From Azolla caroliniana (taxonomy: Eukaryota; Polypodiophyta), in the NCBI GenBank assembly GCA_043228905.1, contig JBHGNT010000014.1:9982001-10046000 (forward strand): DNA of 64,000 nucleotides. The letters are read 5' to 3'. The number at the start of each line of letters is the position of its first letter. Position 1 is the stretch's first letter. Positions 9,843-21,565 of the stretch are shown in pieces. A model generated the notes under the pieces. The model saw only the letters and a program-made list of their open reading frames with translations, was not told where the DNA came from and did no database searches. A program made the position numbers and the translations under genes.

Positions 9843-10946
9843 ATGCTCTACACGCACTCTAACGGAGGAAGAGGACGCGGACGAGCGAGAGGCCGATTCG
9901 GCCAAGGACAAGGCGGACGAGGTCCGACCTACAACAACAACTCCCAATTTCGGCCGCAAAATGGAGGCCAACGAAGAACCTTCGCAAAAAGGGGGAGCTT
10001 CCACTCCGGCCCGAGCTGTCAAAACGCAACCGAATGCGGATATTGCGGAAAGCTCGGCCACCACGAAGAAGAGTGCCGAAAGAAGATGCATGAATCGGCT
10101 TCCACAAGCCGACAACTCACGAATTATGCACACAATTCCGACTATGAAGAGTATAGCGGAATGTACGGGAACAATTCCGACTATGAAGATCATGGCGGAA
10201 TGTATACACGCAACTTTGACCGTGGCGGAATGTTCATGATGAAACATAGAGCAAACTCTATGTCGGCCTCTACCTCAACTCATGCCCTCAATCCGGAGGA
10301 CATATGGTTTGTTGACTCCAGAGCCTCAAACCATATGACATCCCACAAAGAATGGTTTCTCGAACTTCAAGAGCCAGAGCGACCCGATTATGTCGAAACT
10401 AGAGATGACACTACGCACCCGATTCGGCACATCGGCAATGTTCCGTTCGGCGAAAGAGGTAAGCAAACATACATTAAAAATGGCTTGCATGTTCCCACCA
10501 TCACGAAGAATTTGGTCTCGGTCGGCCAAATGGTTGAGCAAGGGATGCAAGTACGATTTGACCAAGAAGGGTGCTTCATCGAAAAAGAGGGCCGAATCAT
10601 CGCACACGGAAGAAGAGAGGGCCGGATGTTCATTCTCGATTCACACGAGATGAAATCCTCCATGTTCGCAAAAAGCACGAAAGCCGACTCCGACATAGAG
10701 CTATGGCACAAGCGAATTGGCCATATAAATCTCCAAAAGCTCAAAGCAATGAAATCGAAAGGAGTCCTCATCGGACTCCCGACATTCAAAGAGAAGGAGA
10801 TTGAAGGTGTATGCGAAGCATGTCAATTCAGCAAGCAACACCGACACCCATTCCCGAAAGAGCGGAACGTGAGCAAAGGTCTACTCGACGTAGTCCATTC
10901 CGACGTATGGGGACCGGCGCAGATAGCTACATTCGGCGGATGCTGA
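9843..10946 (+). pseudogene. Copia-B zinc knuckle, protease and pre-integrase
   Basis: 367 codons in one frame. In order: an Arg/Gly-rich region, the CCHC knuckle CGYCGKLGHHEEEC (about residues 66-79), and a protease block IWFVDSRASNHM in which the active-site D-S-G has become D-S-R. HVPTITKNLVSVGQ follows, then the integrase HHCC zinc site (LWHKRIGH; CEACQFSKQHRH) and HSDVWGPAQI. It ends at a TGA at 10944-10946, just before the integrase catalytic core. The protease change alone should abolish polyprotein cleavage. Confidence 0.87.
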
Positions 10947-10952
10947 TATTAC

Positions 10953-11492
10953 ATGCTCTTCATCGACGACTTCTCTAGGCACACTTGGATCTACTCGATG
11001 CGGCAAAAGAGCGAAGTGTTCGGACACTTCCAAACATTCAAGAATGAAGTCGAGAAAGCCACGGGCCAACATGTATGTTGCCTTCGATCGGATGGCGGCA
11101 AGGAGTACTTCTCGGACGATTTCACGGTGTATCTCCGAAAGGAAGGAATTCGGCGAGAATTCACTTGCCGACACATCCTCGAAGTAGCGCGGGCAATGAT
11201 GAATGAAAAGCATATGCCCAAGTCTTATTGGGCCGAAGCTGTAAATACGGCCGTCTACCTAATGAACCGGTGCACAACATCCGGCATGCACGAGGTCACT
11301 CCGCATGAAAGATTCTTTGGAAAGAAGCTGAACCTATCACATGTTCGGATATTAGGCTCCATTGCGTACGTTCACATCCCCGACGAGAAGCGTCAAAAGC
11401 TCGACCCAAAGTCAGAGAAATGTACCCTCGTAGGATACTCACTGGAGCAAAAGGGGTACAAGTGCTACAACCCCTCAACTCGAAAATCTTGA
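10953..11492 (+). pseudogene. Copia-B integrase core with internal deletion
   Basis: Continues the integrase: FIDDFSRHTWIYSM (first catalytic-Asp region), CLRSDGGKEYF, then REFTCRHILEVARAM. In sister copies about 13 residues, including TPQQNGVAERKN with the catalytic Glu, lie between TCR and HILEVARA. They are missing here without a frame change, so the core is inactive. The C-terminal linker (VRILGSIAYVHIPDEKRQKL, GYSLEQKGYKCYNPSTRK) follows, and the frame ends at a TGA at 11490-11492. Confidence 0.85.
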
Positions 11493-12218
11493 GTAAGTCG
11501 AGACGTCGTTTTTGACGTGTCCGCATCCTGGTACGCAGTAGAGACAACTTCGACTCCGACTCCGCTCGACCTAGGATCTGCCAAAAAAGAGATAGAGGAT
11601 GAAGATCATTTTACACACATGTTCGAAGAAAGTCCGATCATGACCCGACTAAGCGGACCACAAGAGCCTCCGAGCGATCAAAGCACATCACGGCCTAGCC
11701 CAAAGATGGCGGAATACGAATACAATCGCTTCGATGAAGATGAATCAACTCACTCACTCGACAGTGAGTTCGGCGGCTTCGATGTACCAATCGGAGCTAA
11801 GAAAGCCCTCATCTCTACAAATGAAAAGCTCCGCTGCTCCACCCGTGAAAAGAACCCCGTAAGCCGATTCGGCTACAATGATTATATGGTGTACCATTAC
11901 GCCTTTATGATGAAGGTGGCGACAGTACGGGAGCCGGAAACTTTTTCGGAAGCCACGAAGGACCCGCGATGGATCAAAGCAATGAACGAGGAGATGCAGG
12001 CACTACGGAAGAACGAGACGTGGGATCTCGTTCCCACCTCACCACACAAAAAGGCGATCGGATGTAGATGGATCTACAAGGTGAAGTATAACACCGATGG
12101 CTCCATAAACCGCTACAAAGCTCGACTCGTAGCGAAAGGATACGCTCAGACGCATGGCATCAAAAACGAAGAGACCTTTGCCCCAGTGGCAAAGATGACG
12201 ACGGTAAGTTCGAGATGA
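11493..12218 (+). pseudogene. Copia-B integrase-RT linker and RT start, truncated
   Basis: In the frame after the 11490 stop: SRDVVFD, a Ser/Pro-rich linker with LSGPQEPPSDQ, then the RT start DPRWIKAMNEEMQAL, IGCRWIYKVKYNTDGSI, RYKARLVAKGYAQTHG and FAPVAKMTTV. The sequence then jumps directly to SKFEMTDMKELHYFL, which in intact copia RT lies about 150 residues later. The catalytic YVDD motif has therefore been deleted. CopE-1 inserts 50 bp further on, and RT-RNase H coding resumes at 17601. Confidence 0.83.
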
Positions 12219-12264
12219 CGGATATGAAGGAGCTCCACTACTTCCTCAGCATCGAGGTAATTTG

Positions 12265-12873
12265 TGTTGGGATTAAGATCCCTTCGGATGGGATGGTCGG
12301 ATTTCGAAGATGAATGCCGACGAGCCCGGTTTCGGTTTCGGATCCGGATGATGAAGACCCCGGCTTCGGTGCCGGATGACGAATGTACCCGGAGAGCGAT
12401 CCGGATGCAGGGACATATCCGTGAATATGTTCGCTATGGGCCCCTGAGGCTATGGTTGTAAATAGCCCCAAAGTCATATATGTATAAATATGACTTAGGG
12501 CAAACTGTTTTGTTGTTGTTGATCATTTTTCTGTTTTTCCACTCAAGAGGAGTGAAGAGTGTGCAACCGTGAGAGAGAGAGAGAGATAGAGCGTGAGAGA
12601 GGAAGAGGACGACGCCTCTTTGTATTTCCGCCGCCTGTGGCGAGGACAGCGAGCTCAAGGTCGTCGCCTTGCAGCTCGCCATTGTATACTTCTCTGTGTA
12701 TAGTGGTGGTTTGGAGTCTTGTACTCCCGTGGTTTTTCCCGTTTAGGGTTTTCCACGTTAATCCCTGCGTATTCGTGTTTCTCTCTGTGGTTTCCTATTT
12801 TCTGCTGCATTGATTCGCACTTACTCGGTTGTGGCCGAGCGAAGAAGGAGAATCGAAGCGTCGATTCCCAACA
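12265..12873 (+). repeat. CopE-1 5' LTR
   Basis: 609 bp; TATA-like TGTATAAATATG near 12480 and a GA-rich stretch near 12573-12610. Confidence 0.93.
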
Positions 12874-12876
12874 AAC

Positions 12877-12888
12877 TGGTATCAGAGC
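12877..12888 (+). promoter_or_regulatory. CopE-1 primer-binding site
   Basis: TGGTATCAGAGC, a perfect tRNA-iMet complement, three bases after the LTR. Confidence 0.9.
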
Positions 12889-12902
12889 GATTGCTGCGGA
12901 AA

Positions 12903-15900
12903 ATGGAAGGCGGCGGCAGCGGGCAGCCGGGGATGATGGTGCTGACTGCGCAGAATTACGCCGACTGGAAGATCAAGATGGAGGATCTTCTGATTGTTCG
13001 GGACCTGTACGAACCGATCGACAGGTCGGAAATACCGAAAGGGGTACTTGAGTCGGAATGGAGGCTTCTGAACCGGAAAGCCGTTGCAACCATTCGGCAA
13101 TATGTCGACGTGAGCGTTCTACAACATGTGGCGAACGACACCAACGCATATGAGATGTGGCGGAAGCTGTCGGGCCTCTACGAGAGGAAAAATGCGTTGA
13201 ACCGGACCTCCCTGATGAGGAAGATAGTGAACCTCAAGTACCGGGACTGCGAGAGTATGGTGGAACACGTAAGCACGTTCATGGGATTCGTGAATCAGCT
13301 TGCGGCGATCATGTTCCCGATGGATGATGCAATGCAAGCCATCATCCTGATGTGTACATTGCCGGAAAGCTGGGAGAACTTGGTGGTGACTCTCAGCACC
13401 TCCTGCACAGAAGATAACTTGTCCTTACAAACGGTAAAGACAAGTATTTTGAACGAAGAAGCGCGTCGGAGAGATAAAGAACCGGCCTCCGACTCGAAGG
13501 CGCTGCTTACCGAATCGGATCGGGGAAGACAATGGAACCGGAGTCCGCAAAGGCGGGAGAAGTCGGGGACCCGGTCGCAGTCAAGAGGAAGGCCCACATG
13601 CTTCCACTGTGGGAAGCCGGGGCACTTCCGAAAGAATTGTCGGCATTACCGAAAAGACAACGGAGCCGACGACACCGATTCGAAGAAGTCACCGGAGAGA
13701 AACGGTGCAAACCGGGGAGCCACGGACCGGAGAGGTTCGGATCGGCGAGGGCAGGACCGGAAAGGAACAACGGCACTCGCGGCAAGTGAGGAAGAAATCA
13801 TGCTCATCACCGAAGAAGGTGAACTAAACATTGCCGGCGATGAGACGACCTAGGTGGTCGATTCCGGAGCATCGTTCCACCTGACCCCGGAGAGAAGATA
13901 CTTCTCATCCTACACAGCCGGTGAGCATGGCTGTGTTCGGATGGGAAATGAAGGTACGTGCCGGATTGCCGGCATCGGAGACGTGTGGTTGACAACCCCG
14001 ACCGGATGCAAGATGCTGCTGAAGGATGTTCGACACGTTCCGGAGGTCCGATTGAACCTGATCTCGGCCGGGAGGCTAGATGATGAAGGCTACACGGGTA
14101 GCATCCGGAACGGTGTCATGAAGTTCAGCAAGGGGAGCCTGATAGTGGCTCGGGCCCGGAAGGTCAACACACTGTACCTGATGAATGCCCGGTTATGTCC
14201 GGAAGAGCTGAATGTGGCAGCCGACACTGCCGGTGAGTTGTGGCACAAAAGACTGTGCCACATGAGCGAGAAGGGGATGAAGAGGCTTACAGAAGACAAC
14301 CTTATTCCAGTGAAGCATGTGCACCTGGAGAAGTGCACCGATTGCCTGGCCGGTAAGCAGAACCGAACCTCCTTCCACTCAAGGCCACCGACGAGACGTA
14401 GCGCACCATTGGAATTGGTGCACACTGATGTGTGTCAGGTAGAAACGAAGTCACATGGCGGAGCCCAGTACTTCGTAACATTCATTGATGATCACAGCCG
14501 GAAGCTGTGGACGGCACCGTTGAAGACAAAGGACCAAGTGTTGTGCGTCTTCAAAGAACTCCACGCGAGAGTGGAAAGGGAATCCGGCAAGAAGCTGAAA
14601 GCGATACGAGCGGATAATGGAGGGGAATACCGGGGGCAGTTCCAGGAGTACTGTCGCTCGAAGGGAATCCGACTCGAGTTTACTGTGCCGAAGACGCCGG
14701 AACTGAACGGGCTGGCCGAGAGGATGAACCGGACCATAATGGAGAGGGTCCGGAGTATGCTGGCGCATGCGAAATTACCCAAGGGGTTTTGGGCTGAGGC
14801 AATGTCAACGGCGACATATGTGATAAACCGATCACCCTCAGTACCTTTGGACGGAGACACGCCGCAGAAAGTGTGGACCGGTAAGGAAGTGTCCTACCGG
14901 CATCTGAAGGTGTTCGGGTGTCTCGCATACGTGCATGTGGCAAAGGACCGGAGAGGAAAGCTAGATCCAAAGACCCGGCCATGCATATTCCTCGGTTACG
15001 GCGACGACGAGTTCGGCTACCGAGTATGGGACCCGGTCGACAAGAAGATATTCAGGAGTCGAGATATCATCTTCATGGAGGACAAGACACTCGCCGACTG
15101 GGAGTCGGAGAAGAAGATGAAGAGCTCCAAGTCGACCGGTGAGGATCAACTCTACGAGGAGCAGTCCCGACCGGCAAGGGACCGGTTAGCACTCGAGGAT
15201 CCGGCCGAAGACGGTGAAGAAACAGAACCGGCCGAAGAAGATGAAAATGATACCGGAACCGGCCCCGATCCCGAAATGGATTCGGATGAAGAAGAATCGG
15301 AAGAACCGGTTACCGAAGCTCCGGAACGGAGATATCCTCTAAGAGAGAGAAGGGCCCCCCGGAGATTTCCGGAACCAGAGCACGTGTTGCTAACCGACGA
15401 GGGGGAGCCGGAGAGCTTTGAAGAAGCAAAACATGACACCCAGAGCCGCAGGTGGTTGAGTGCCATGCAGGATGAGATGGATTCCCTGCATGAGAACCAC
15501 ACATATGAACTTGTGGAGTTGCCGAAAGGAAAGCGGGCACTTCGAAACAAGTGGGTGTTCAAGCTGAAACCGGGAGATGCCGGAAACCCCCCGAGATACA
15601 AAGCCCGGATCGTGGTGAAGGGGTTTCAGCAGAAGAAGGGCGTCGACTTCGACGAGATATTCGCCCCGGTAGTGAAGATGACCTCCATCCGGACGGTGCT
15701 GAGCATAGCGGCAAGCATGGACCTCGAGGTAGAACAGATGGACGTGAAGACGGCATTCCTTCACGGTGACCTCGATGAAGAGATCTACATGTAGCAACCG
15801 GAAGGATTCGAGAAGAAAGGGAAGGAGCACCTGGTATGCCGGTTGAAGAAGAGCCTTTACGGACTGAAGCAGGCTCCCCGGCAATGGTACCGGAAGTTCG

Positions 15901-16976
15901 ACTCCTTCATGACCGACGAAGGGTACCTCAAAACGCAGTCCGACCACTGCGTGTTTGTGAAGAAGTTCGAAGGAGGAGACTTTCTAATACTCCTCCTGTA
16001 CGTGGACGACATGTTGATCGTCGGACGGGACCAGGTCAAGATACGGATGCTGAAGAAGGCTCTTCACCGAACCTTCTCAATGAAGGACTTGGGTCCGGCG
16101 AGACAAATACTAGGGATGCACATCATCCGCGACCGGAAGAAGAAGCAGTTGTGGCTGTCACAGGAGAAGTACGTGACGAAGGTGCTTCACCGGTTCAACA
16201 TGTCGGAAGCAAGACCGGTCGGATCGACCCTCCCGGCAAACTGCAAGCTGTCCAGCAAGCAAAGTCCCAAGACGAAGGTTGAAAAGGAGGATATGATGAA
16301 AGTACCGTATGCCTCAGCCGTCGGGAGCTTGATGTACGCCATGGTGTGTACGAGACCGGACATAGGATATGCAGTCGGAGTGGTGAGCCGGTACATGAGC
16401 AATCCCGGCAAAGAGCATTGGAACGCGGCCAAGTGGATACTCCGATACCTGAAAGGCACGGCAAACGTGTGCCTCCGATTCGGCTCCGGTAAGCCCGAAC
16501 TCGACGGCTTCACCGATTCGGATATGTCGGCTGATGCAGATACCAGCCGGTCCACATCAGGGTATGTGATGACGTATGCAGGGGGAGCCGTTTCGTGGCA
16601 GTCGAGGCTGCAGAAGACGGTTGCGTTGTCAACCACGGAGGCGGAGTACATGGCAGCTGTTGAAGCCGGCAAGGAAATAATATGGATGAAGGACTTCATT
16701 AGAGAGCTCGGTATCCGGCTGGAGGAGTACCGACTCTACTGCGACAGTCAGAGTGCAATCCACCTTGCGAAGAACGCGGCCTATCACTCCCGGACGAAGC
16801 ACATCCAGCGAAGATATCACTGGATCCGGGAAAGGATAGAAGACAAGGAGTTCGTGCTAACAAAGATCCACACGGACGAGAACGGGTCGGATATGCTGAC
16901 CAAGGTGCTCACACCCGACAAGCTGGAAGCATGCCGGAAGAGGATCGGATTGGAAAGACATCCCATGCCGAAGTGA
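12903..16976 (+). pseudogene. CopE-1 gag-pol polyprotein (two stop codons)
   Basis: Start ATG 12903 (MEGGGSGQPGMMVL), 15 bp after the primer site; 1357 codons to the TGA at 16974. Order: gag_UBN2 core (residues about 15-185), CCHC knuckle CFHCGKPGHFRKNC (about 233-246), protease VVDSGASFHL (about 318-327), pre-integrase zinc site, integrase D-D-E (DNGGEY; LNGLAERMN), acidic linker, RT with LLYVDDMLIVG, and RNase H with STTEAEYMAA and YCDSQSAIHLAKN. Two codons are broken: TGG to TAG just before the protease (codon 317) and CAG to TAG after IYM in RT (codon 964). Both are C-to-T or G-to-A changes, typical of methylated DNA. Everything else reads through. Confidence 0.93.
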
Positions 16977-16986
16977 AGGGGGAGTT

Positions 16987-17595
16987 TGTTGGGATTAAGA
17001 TCCCTTCGGATGGGATGGTCGGATGTCGAAGATGAATGCCGACGAGCCCGGTTTCGGTTTCGGATCCGGATGATGAAGACCCCGGCTTCGGTGCCGGATG
17101 ACGAATGTACCCGGAGAGCGATCCGGATGCAGGGACATATCCGTGAATATGTTCGCTATGGGCCCCTGAGGCTATGGTTGTAAATAGCCCCAAAGTCATA
17201 TATGTATAAATATGACTTAGGGCAAACTGTTTTGTTGTTGTTGATCATTTTTCTGTTTTTCCACTCAAGAGGAGTGAAGAGTGTGCAGCCGTGAGAGAGA
17301 GAGAGAGATAGAGCGTGAGAGAGGAAGAGGACGACGCCTCTTTGTATTTCCGCCGCCTGTGGCGAGGACAGCGAGCTCAAGGTCGTCGCCTTGCAGCTCG
17401 CCATTGTATACTTCTCTGTGTATAGTGGTGGTTTGGAGTCTTGTACTCCCGTGGTTTTTCCCGTTTAGGGTTTTCCACGTTAATCCCTGCGTATTCGTGT
17501 TTCTCTCTATGGTTTCCTATTTTCTGCTGCATTGATTCGCGCTTACTCGGTTGTGGCCGAGCGAAGAAGGAGAATCGAAGCGTCGATTCCCAACA
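16987..17595 (+). repeat. CopE-1 3' LTR and preceding purine tract
   Basis: 609 bp. Directly before it lies the polypurine tract AAGGGGGAGTT (16976-16986), overlapping the stop codon region. Followed by the duplication ATTTG. Confidence 0.93.
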
Positions 17596-17600
17596 ATTTG

Positions 17601-18462
17601 GACTCTGGACGGAATCATGATCTCTCAACGGCACTACATCCCCAACTTGTTATACAAGTTCGGGATGGCTGAGTGCAAATCCGCGGCAACCCCGCTCGAT
17701 CGCAATCTCAAACTGGATGCGAACTCCGGCACCAAAGCGTGTGAGCCGACTCAGTATCGGCAACTCATCGGGAGTCTCATCTACCTCACAATCACACAAC
17801 CCGATCTCAGTTATCCGGTCGGTCTCCTTAGCCAATTCATGCAAACACCACATGATACTCACTTGGATTGTGCTAAGCGAGTTCTACGATACGTGATCGG
17901 CACACTGGATTGCGGCATCCTCTACAAGACGGCGATGCCAATACGACTCGAGGGGTACACAGACGCTGATTGGGCCGGCTACAAAGCCGATAGAAGATCA
18001 ACCTCCGTATTTGTTTTCTGCCTCAGCAGCGGAGCAATATCCTGGAGTAGCAAGAAGCATCCTATCGTCGCTCTTTCGAGTACGGAGGCGGAATACAGGG
18101 GCACAATCATAGCTGCATGTGAAGCCGTATGGCTCAAGAGGATTTTGAAGGATCTAGGCATTCCCATCAAGGATCTGACTCCCCTTTACTGCAATAACAT
18201 GAGCAATATTTATTTGGCCCGAAACCCGGTGTTCCACGCGCGGACAAAGCACATCGAAGTGCACTATCAGTTCATCCGAGAGCGCGTTCTAGCTGGCGAT
18301 GTTGACCTTCAACACATTAGCACCAATCTTCAAACGGCCGACATCTTCACTAAAGCTTTAGGAGCCGACAAGCTATGGCAATTCATGACCGATCTCGGAT
18401 TGACGATTCCTGACCTGCCAAGCTTGAGGGGGAGTACACAAGACACTACGCAATCGCAATAA
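17601..18462 (+). pseudogene. Copia-B RT end and RNase H
   Basis: Resumes Copia-B after CopE-1, in one open frame: ISQRHYIPNLLYKFGMAECK, TPLDRNLKLD, RQLIGSLIYLTIT, then RNase H with YTDADWAGYKADRRSTS, ALSSTEAEYRG and LYCNNMSNIYLARNP, ending LPSLRGSTQDTTQSQ. In RNase H the usual CDN is CNN (the Asp of the D-E-D set is lost). Unlike Copia-F and Copia-G, the frame stops 16 residues after the LRG motif. About 200 bp of non-coding sequence and a second purine tract (GCTTGAGGGGGCG) precede the 3' LTR. Confidence 0.88.
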
Positions 18463-18669
18463 CGCGTAGATTCCACAACCGCGCAAAGCCGCGAAGAAAG
18501 ACGCAGGCCGAAGCACAGACTTCGCAACTACGCACAATGCAAGCTGGAGCACGGATTCCGCAACTCCGCATAAAGCAAGTCGACACGAGTCGACGCGGAC
18601 TCCGGAACGCGAGTCGAAGCGGATTTCGGATACCGTCTGAAACCGACCCGACTTGAGCTTGAGGGGGCG

Positions 18670-19053
18670 TGTTGACAATCAAGGTCAACTTGGTCTAGTG
18701 TGTGAACTCACCTTGAGAGTGAATAGACACTCCAACGGTCAAGAGTTGCCATTAAGTCACCTCTTTGTATTCTAGCATTTAGTATGAGTCATAGAATCAT
18801 ATTCTATGACACATAACTTATGAGCTTTCACATTCCCCATGCTCCATGAGCCTTGTAGTTAATAAAGAGAGAGGGTGACTATATAAAGCACCCTCCTCCC
18901 ACCTTGTATCATGTTGAGTCTCTTTCTCCTTTGTTAATATACTTAACCTTGCGTATACTCTGTGTGTGTGTGTCTCTCTCTCTCTATCTCATATACACAC
19001 ACACAGTTCACACCTATTCCGCTTCACAAGAATCCATCTCTTGATTCTTTACA
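18670..19053 (+). repeat. Copia-B 3' LTR
   Basis: 384 bp, TGTTGACAATC to GATTCTTTACA, followed by GTATG. It contains longer (TG)n and (TC)n runs than the 5' LTR, which explains the small length difference. Confidence 0.9.
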
Positions 19054-19264
19054 GTATGCTTGGTGGCATTGTCTCTCTAGGAGTGAGAGGGATGCATGTC
19101 CTCTCGTAAGTCTATCCTTCGTTGCCTGTGTCATCGAAAATTTCCCTGAGCGAGCACTGAAAGTGACTCCAAGATAGATGTATGATCCAACCACCTCAAC
19201 TGGGCTATGGGAGATAGTTAGGTGACACTTAGGAGAGAGAGATATACTTATGAACCACACAAGA
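19054..19264 (-). pseudogene. LINE-2, upstream part of the RT C-terminal region
   Basis: The minus-strand frame VWFISISLSPKCHLTIS, VVGSYIYLGVTFS and the helix ending LERQCHQAY is typical of the thumb region just after the LINE RT palm (YLGxxFS). It continues in frame at 8697 once Copia-B is removed. The upstream part of the LINE is lost at 19264, where an LTR-like block begins. Confidence 0.78.
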
Positions 19265-19562
19265 TGGGGGATGAGTAACTATATTAAATTAGCATTATGA
19301 TCATCAAATACAAAAATACCTACAATGAGGTATATATACATCTCATGTGCAAGGATGCACATGTGTGAGGATAATATAGGTACAAAACTGTAAGTCCTAT
19401 ATTAAATGTACTTTGGAGTGGAGGATCTAGAATATCCCACTTAAGTACAAGGTCCTATTTAAGGCGTTATAGTCAACACTTCTAACTAGATTCTATCTAG
19501 GTAACTACGAAGTTGCACGGTTGACTAACTAACTAAACTACGTTGACCTTGATCTCTCAACA
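19265..19562 (-). repeat. Putative minus-strand LTR (298 bp)
   Basis: On the minus strand it starts TGTTGAGAGATCAAGG and ends CTCATCCCCCA, with a TATATATA box near 19330. No matching target duplication was found at its edges, and it lies between a truncated LINE and a truncated copia RT. It may be a remnant left by a deletion rather than a clean solo LTR. Confidence 0.45.
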
Positions 19563-20922
19563 GGGGTTTACGATGTCCAAATCAGACTCTTCGTTATTCA
19601 TTTGGCAAGGTCAACATGGATCGGTATGTCTTTTACTTTATGTTGATGATTTAGTCATCGCCGGTGCCGACCTGGAAGAAATCCGCCTTGTAAAGTGTCA
19701 ACTTGCGGCATCATTCAAAATGAAGGATCTTGGAAACCTTCATTACTTCATCGGGATCGAAGTGATTCGTTCTCACGAAGGCATATTAATTAGTCAGCGT
19801 CATTACGCACTGAATATGCTCTTCAAGTTCAGGATGGCAGATTGTAAGCCCATCTCGACCCCTTTGGATAGGACCTTAAACCTTAGCCGAGATTCGGGAA
19901 AGGTGTGCGACCCGACACGGTTTCGACAAATTATCAGAAGCCTCATTTACTTGACGATCACTCGGCCCGACCTCAACTCTCCGGTCGGAATCATCAGTCA
20001 GTTTATGTCGTAGCCCACGACCGAACACCTTTAGTGCGTGCAAAGAATATTATGATATGTCAGTGGCACGAAAGACATGGCGTTGTTGTATAGTGCAGGC
20101 ATAGCCGGACAGTTAGTCGGCTACATGGATGCCAATTGGGCCGGAAATGCCCCCGATCGTAGATCCACGTTTGGATACGCATTCTCATTGGGAAGTGTGG
20201 CGATCGCATGGAGTAGTAAGAAGCAGCCGACAGTAGCATTGTCGAGCACGGAGGCCGAATATCCAGGGGTGATTATCGCTACATTCGAAGTGATCTGGCT
20301 GAAACGGCTATTACAGGATTTGCAAGTGGAGGTGTCCGATCCAACGATGATCTATTGCGACAACCTCAGCAGCATCCACGTTGCGAATAATCCTGTGTTC
20401 CACGCCCAGACCAAGCACATTGAGGTGCATTATCATTTCGTCCACTAGTGTGTCCTTTCTGGTGAAGTCGAACTGGCATATGTTCCGACGGGTCGGCAGA
20501 TTGCCGACATCTTCACCAAGCCCCTTGTTCTCGACAAGTTACGGCATTTCTCGGGAGAGCTAGGTTTACGTCACCTTGACACGCCGAACTTAAGGGGGAG
20601 ACAGGAACATGAGCATGAAAGAAGCGGTAATGACCACTATGCCGAAACGGATAAAGAATTTGATTTCGGGCCTGTTGAAGAAGCTGAAGAAGAAGGAAAT
20701 AGGGGCCGTAATTGTAAGGAAGAGTGGAAGACAGCCAAGAAGGGCGTAAAGGCCAAGACCAAGACGTGGTCTAATGTTGTCAAGGGCCTAAAGGCAGAAG
20801 ATGAATTGGAGACAGCCAATTCGCGCGAAAGTGGAATTGAATCAGAAGTGTCTGATTTAATCAAAATGCTTGCTTCAGACATTACTAATCGACTGAGGGC
20901 CAAGTGGAGGAAAGGGCAGTGA
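19563..20922 (+). pseudogene. Copia-F RT, RNase H and a C-terminal extension
   Basis: 5'-truncated copia pol in one frame with four stops (20011, 20032, 20053, 20446). RT: SDSSLFIW, LLYVDDLVIAG, FKMKDLGNLHYFIGIEVI, ISQRHYALNML. RNase H: YMDANWAGNAPDRRSTFG, ALSSTEAEY, IYCDNLSSIHVANNP. After the usual end (RHLDTPNLRGR) the frame stays open for about 110 more codons. This tail is acidic and contains KAKTKTWSNVVKGLKAEDEL and a helix ending RLRAKWRKGQ. A related tail occurs in Copia-G, so it seems to be a lineage-specific C-terminal domain of unknown role. Confidence 0.82.
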
Positions 20923-21108
20923 AAGAGGTGCCCACACCGTGACAACAAGGGAGCTGAGAAGGGCTGCATGAGCAGACAAGCCGATCGGAAGGGTCAAAGT
21001 GCGCGGAATCAAATGGGTCGAGGAGTGCGAACGAGGCGTGAAGCCAGGAGAAGCCAAAGCAAAGATCCAGAGGAGCACGTGGAACCTCATGTTGAGCTTG
21101 AGGGGGAG
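20923..21108 (+). other. Copia-F 3' non-coding tail with purine tract
   Basis: About 186 bp between the end of the extended pol frame and the LTR. It closes with TTGAGCTTGAGGGGGAG, the same second purine tract seen before the LTRs of Copia-B, D and G. Confidence 0.6.
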
Positions 21109-21565
21109 TATTGAGAGACAAGCTCAACATTGGGTGCGTAAATGGGTATGTAACCTAGTACATAGATTGGGTGCCTAAAACCGTATGCAAAATATGGCCG
21201 TGGCAGTGTTTAAACCGAAAGGCCGTTAGAACGTTATTCCTCGTAAGGAATAGTTTTAGGAGTTAGTGTAGGAGGCTCATTTATGAGTGGTCAAGTACTG
21301 TCAGTACTTGTGTCAGCCCAATAGTCGGGGCTTCTATAAAAGATGCTCATTGAGCACCAAATATGTATAGAGAACATATAGAGAATTATTGAATATAGTC
21401 TTGTAGTTTCTGCTCTCTCTCTCTCTCTGTTTGTCACTCGCTCTCTTTCTCTGTTATTTCTATGTTTTTACGAACTGTCGTACTACCGAACCATGTACTT
21501 TGTGTTCTTACGCATACGCTTCTGCACATGCATTCTTTTACAAGAATCGCCATCAATTCTTTACA
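21109..21565 (+). repeat. Copia-F type LTR
   Basis: 457 bp, starting TATTGAGAGACAAGC (TG mutated to TA) and ending CAATTCTTTACA. A CTATAAAAG box lies near 21335 and a CT run near 21413. Copia-F pol lies to the left and a copia primer site plus gag to the right, so this single LTR is flanked by internal sequence on both sides. Confidence 0.8.

Larger units (their letters stand above)
12265..17595 (+). mobile_element. CopE-1: young near-complete copia element
   Basis: Duplication ATTTG at 12260-12264 and 17596-17600. LTRs are 12265-12873 and 16987-17595, both 609 bp, with about four differences by eye. It has one long gag-pol frame with two stops only, a primer site and a purine tract. The LTR ends are TGTTGGGA...TCCCAACA. 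It belongs to the same family as CopE-2 and CopE-3 but forms a subgroup by LTR sequence (609, 633 and 598 bp). Confidence 0.95.
8703..19053 (+). mobile_element. Copia-B: complete but defective copia element
   Basis: The target duplication GTATG stands at 8698-8702 and 19054-19058. LTRs are 8703-9081 (379 bp) and 18670-19053 (384 bp). It has inserted in the LINE-2 reverse transcriptase. The interior has gag, zinc knuckle, protease, integrase, part of RT, then RNase H. CopE-1 (12265-17595) sits inside it. Major losses that do not come from CopE-1 are the integrase catalytic-Glu block (near 11165), most of RT including YVDD (near 12200) and several frameshifts. It could only have moved with proteins supplied by another copy. 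Confidence 0.92.

Noticed and set aside
20637-21130. Antisense frames over the Copia-F C-terminal extension
   Set aside because: The sense extension is shared with Copia-G at the protein level, while the antisense frames are not.
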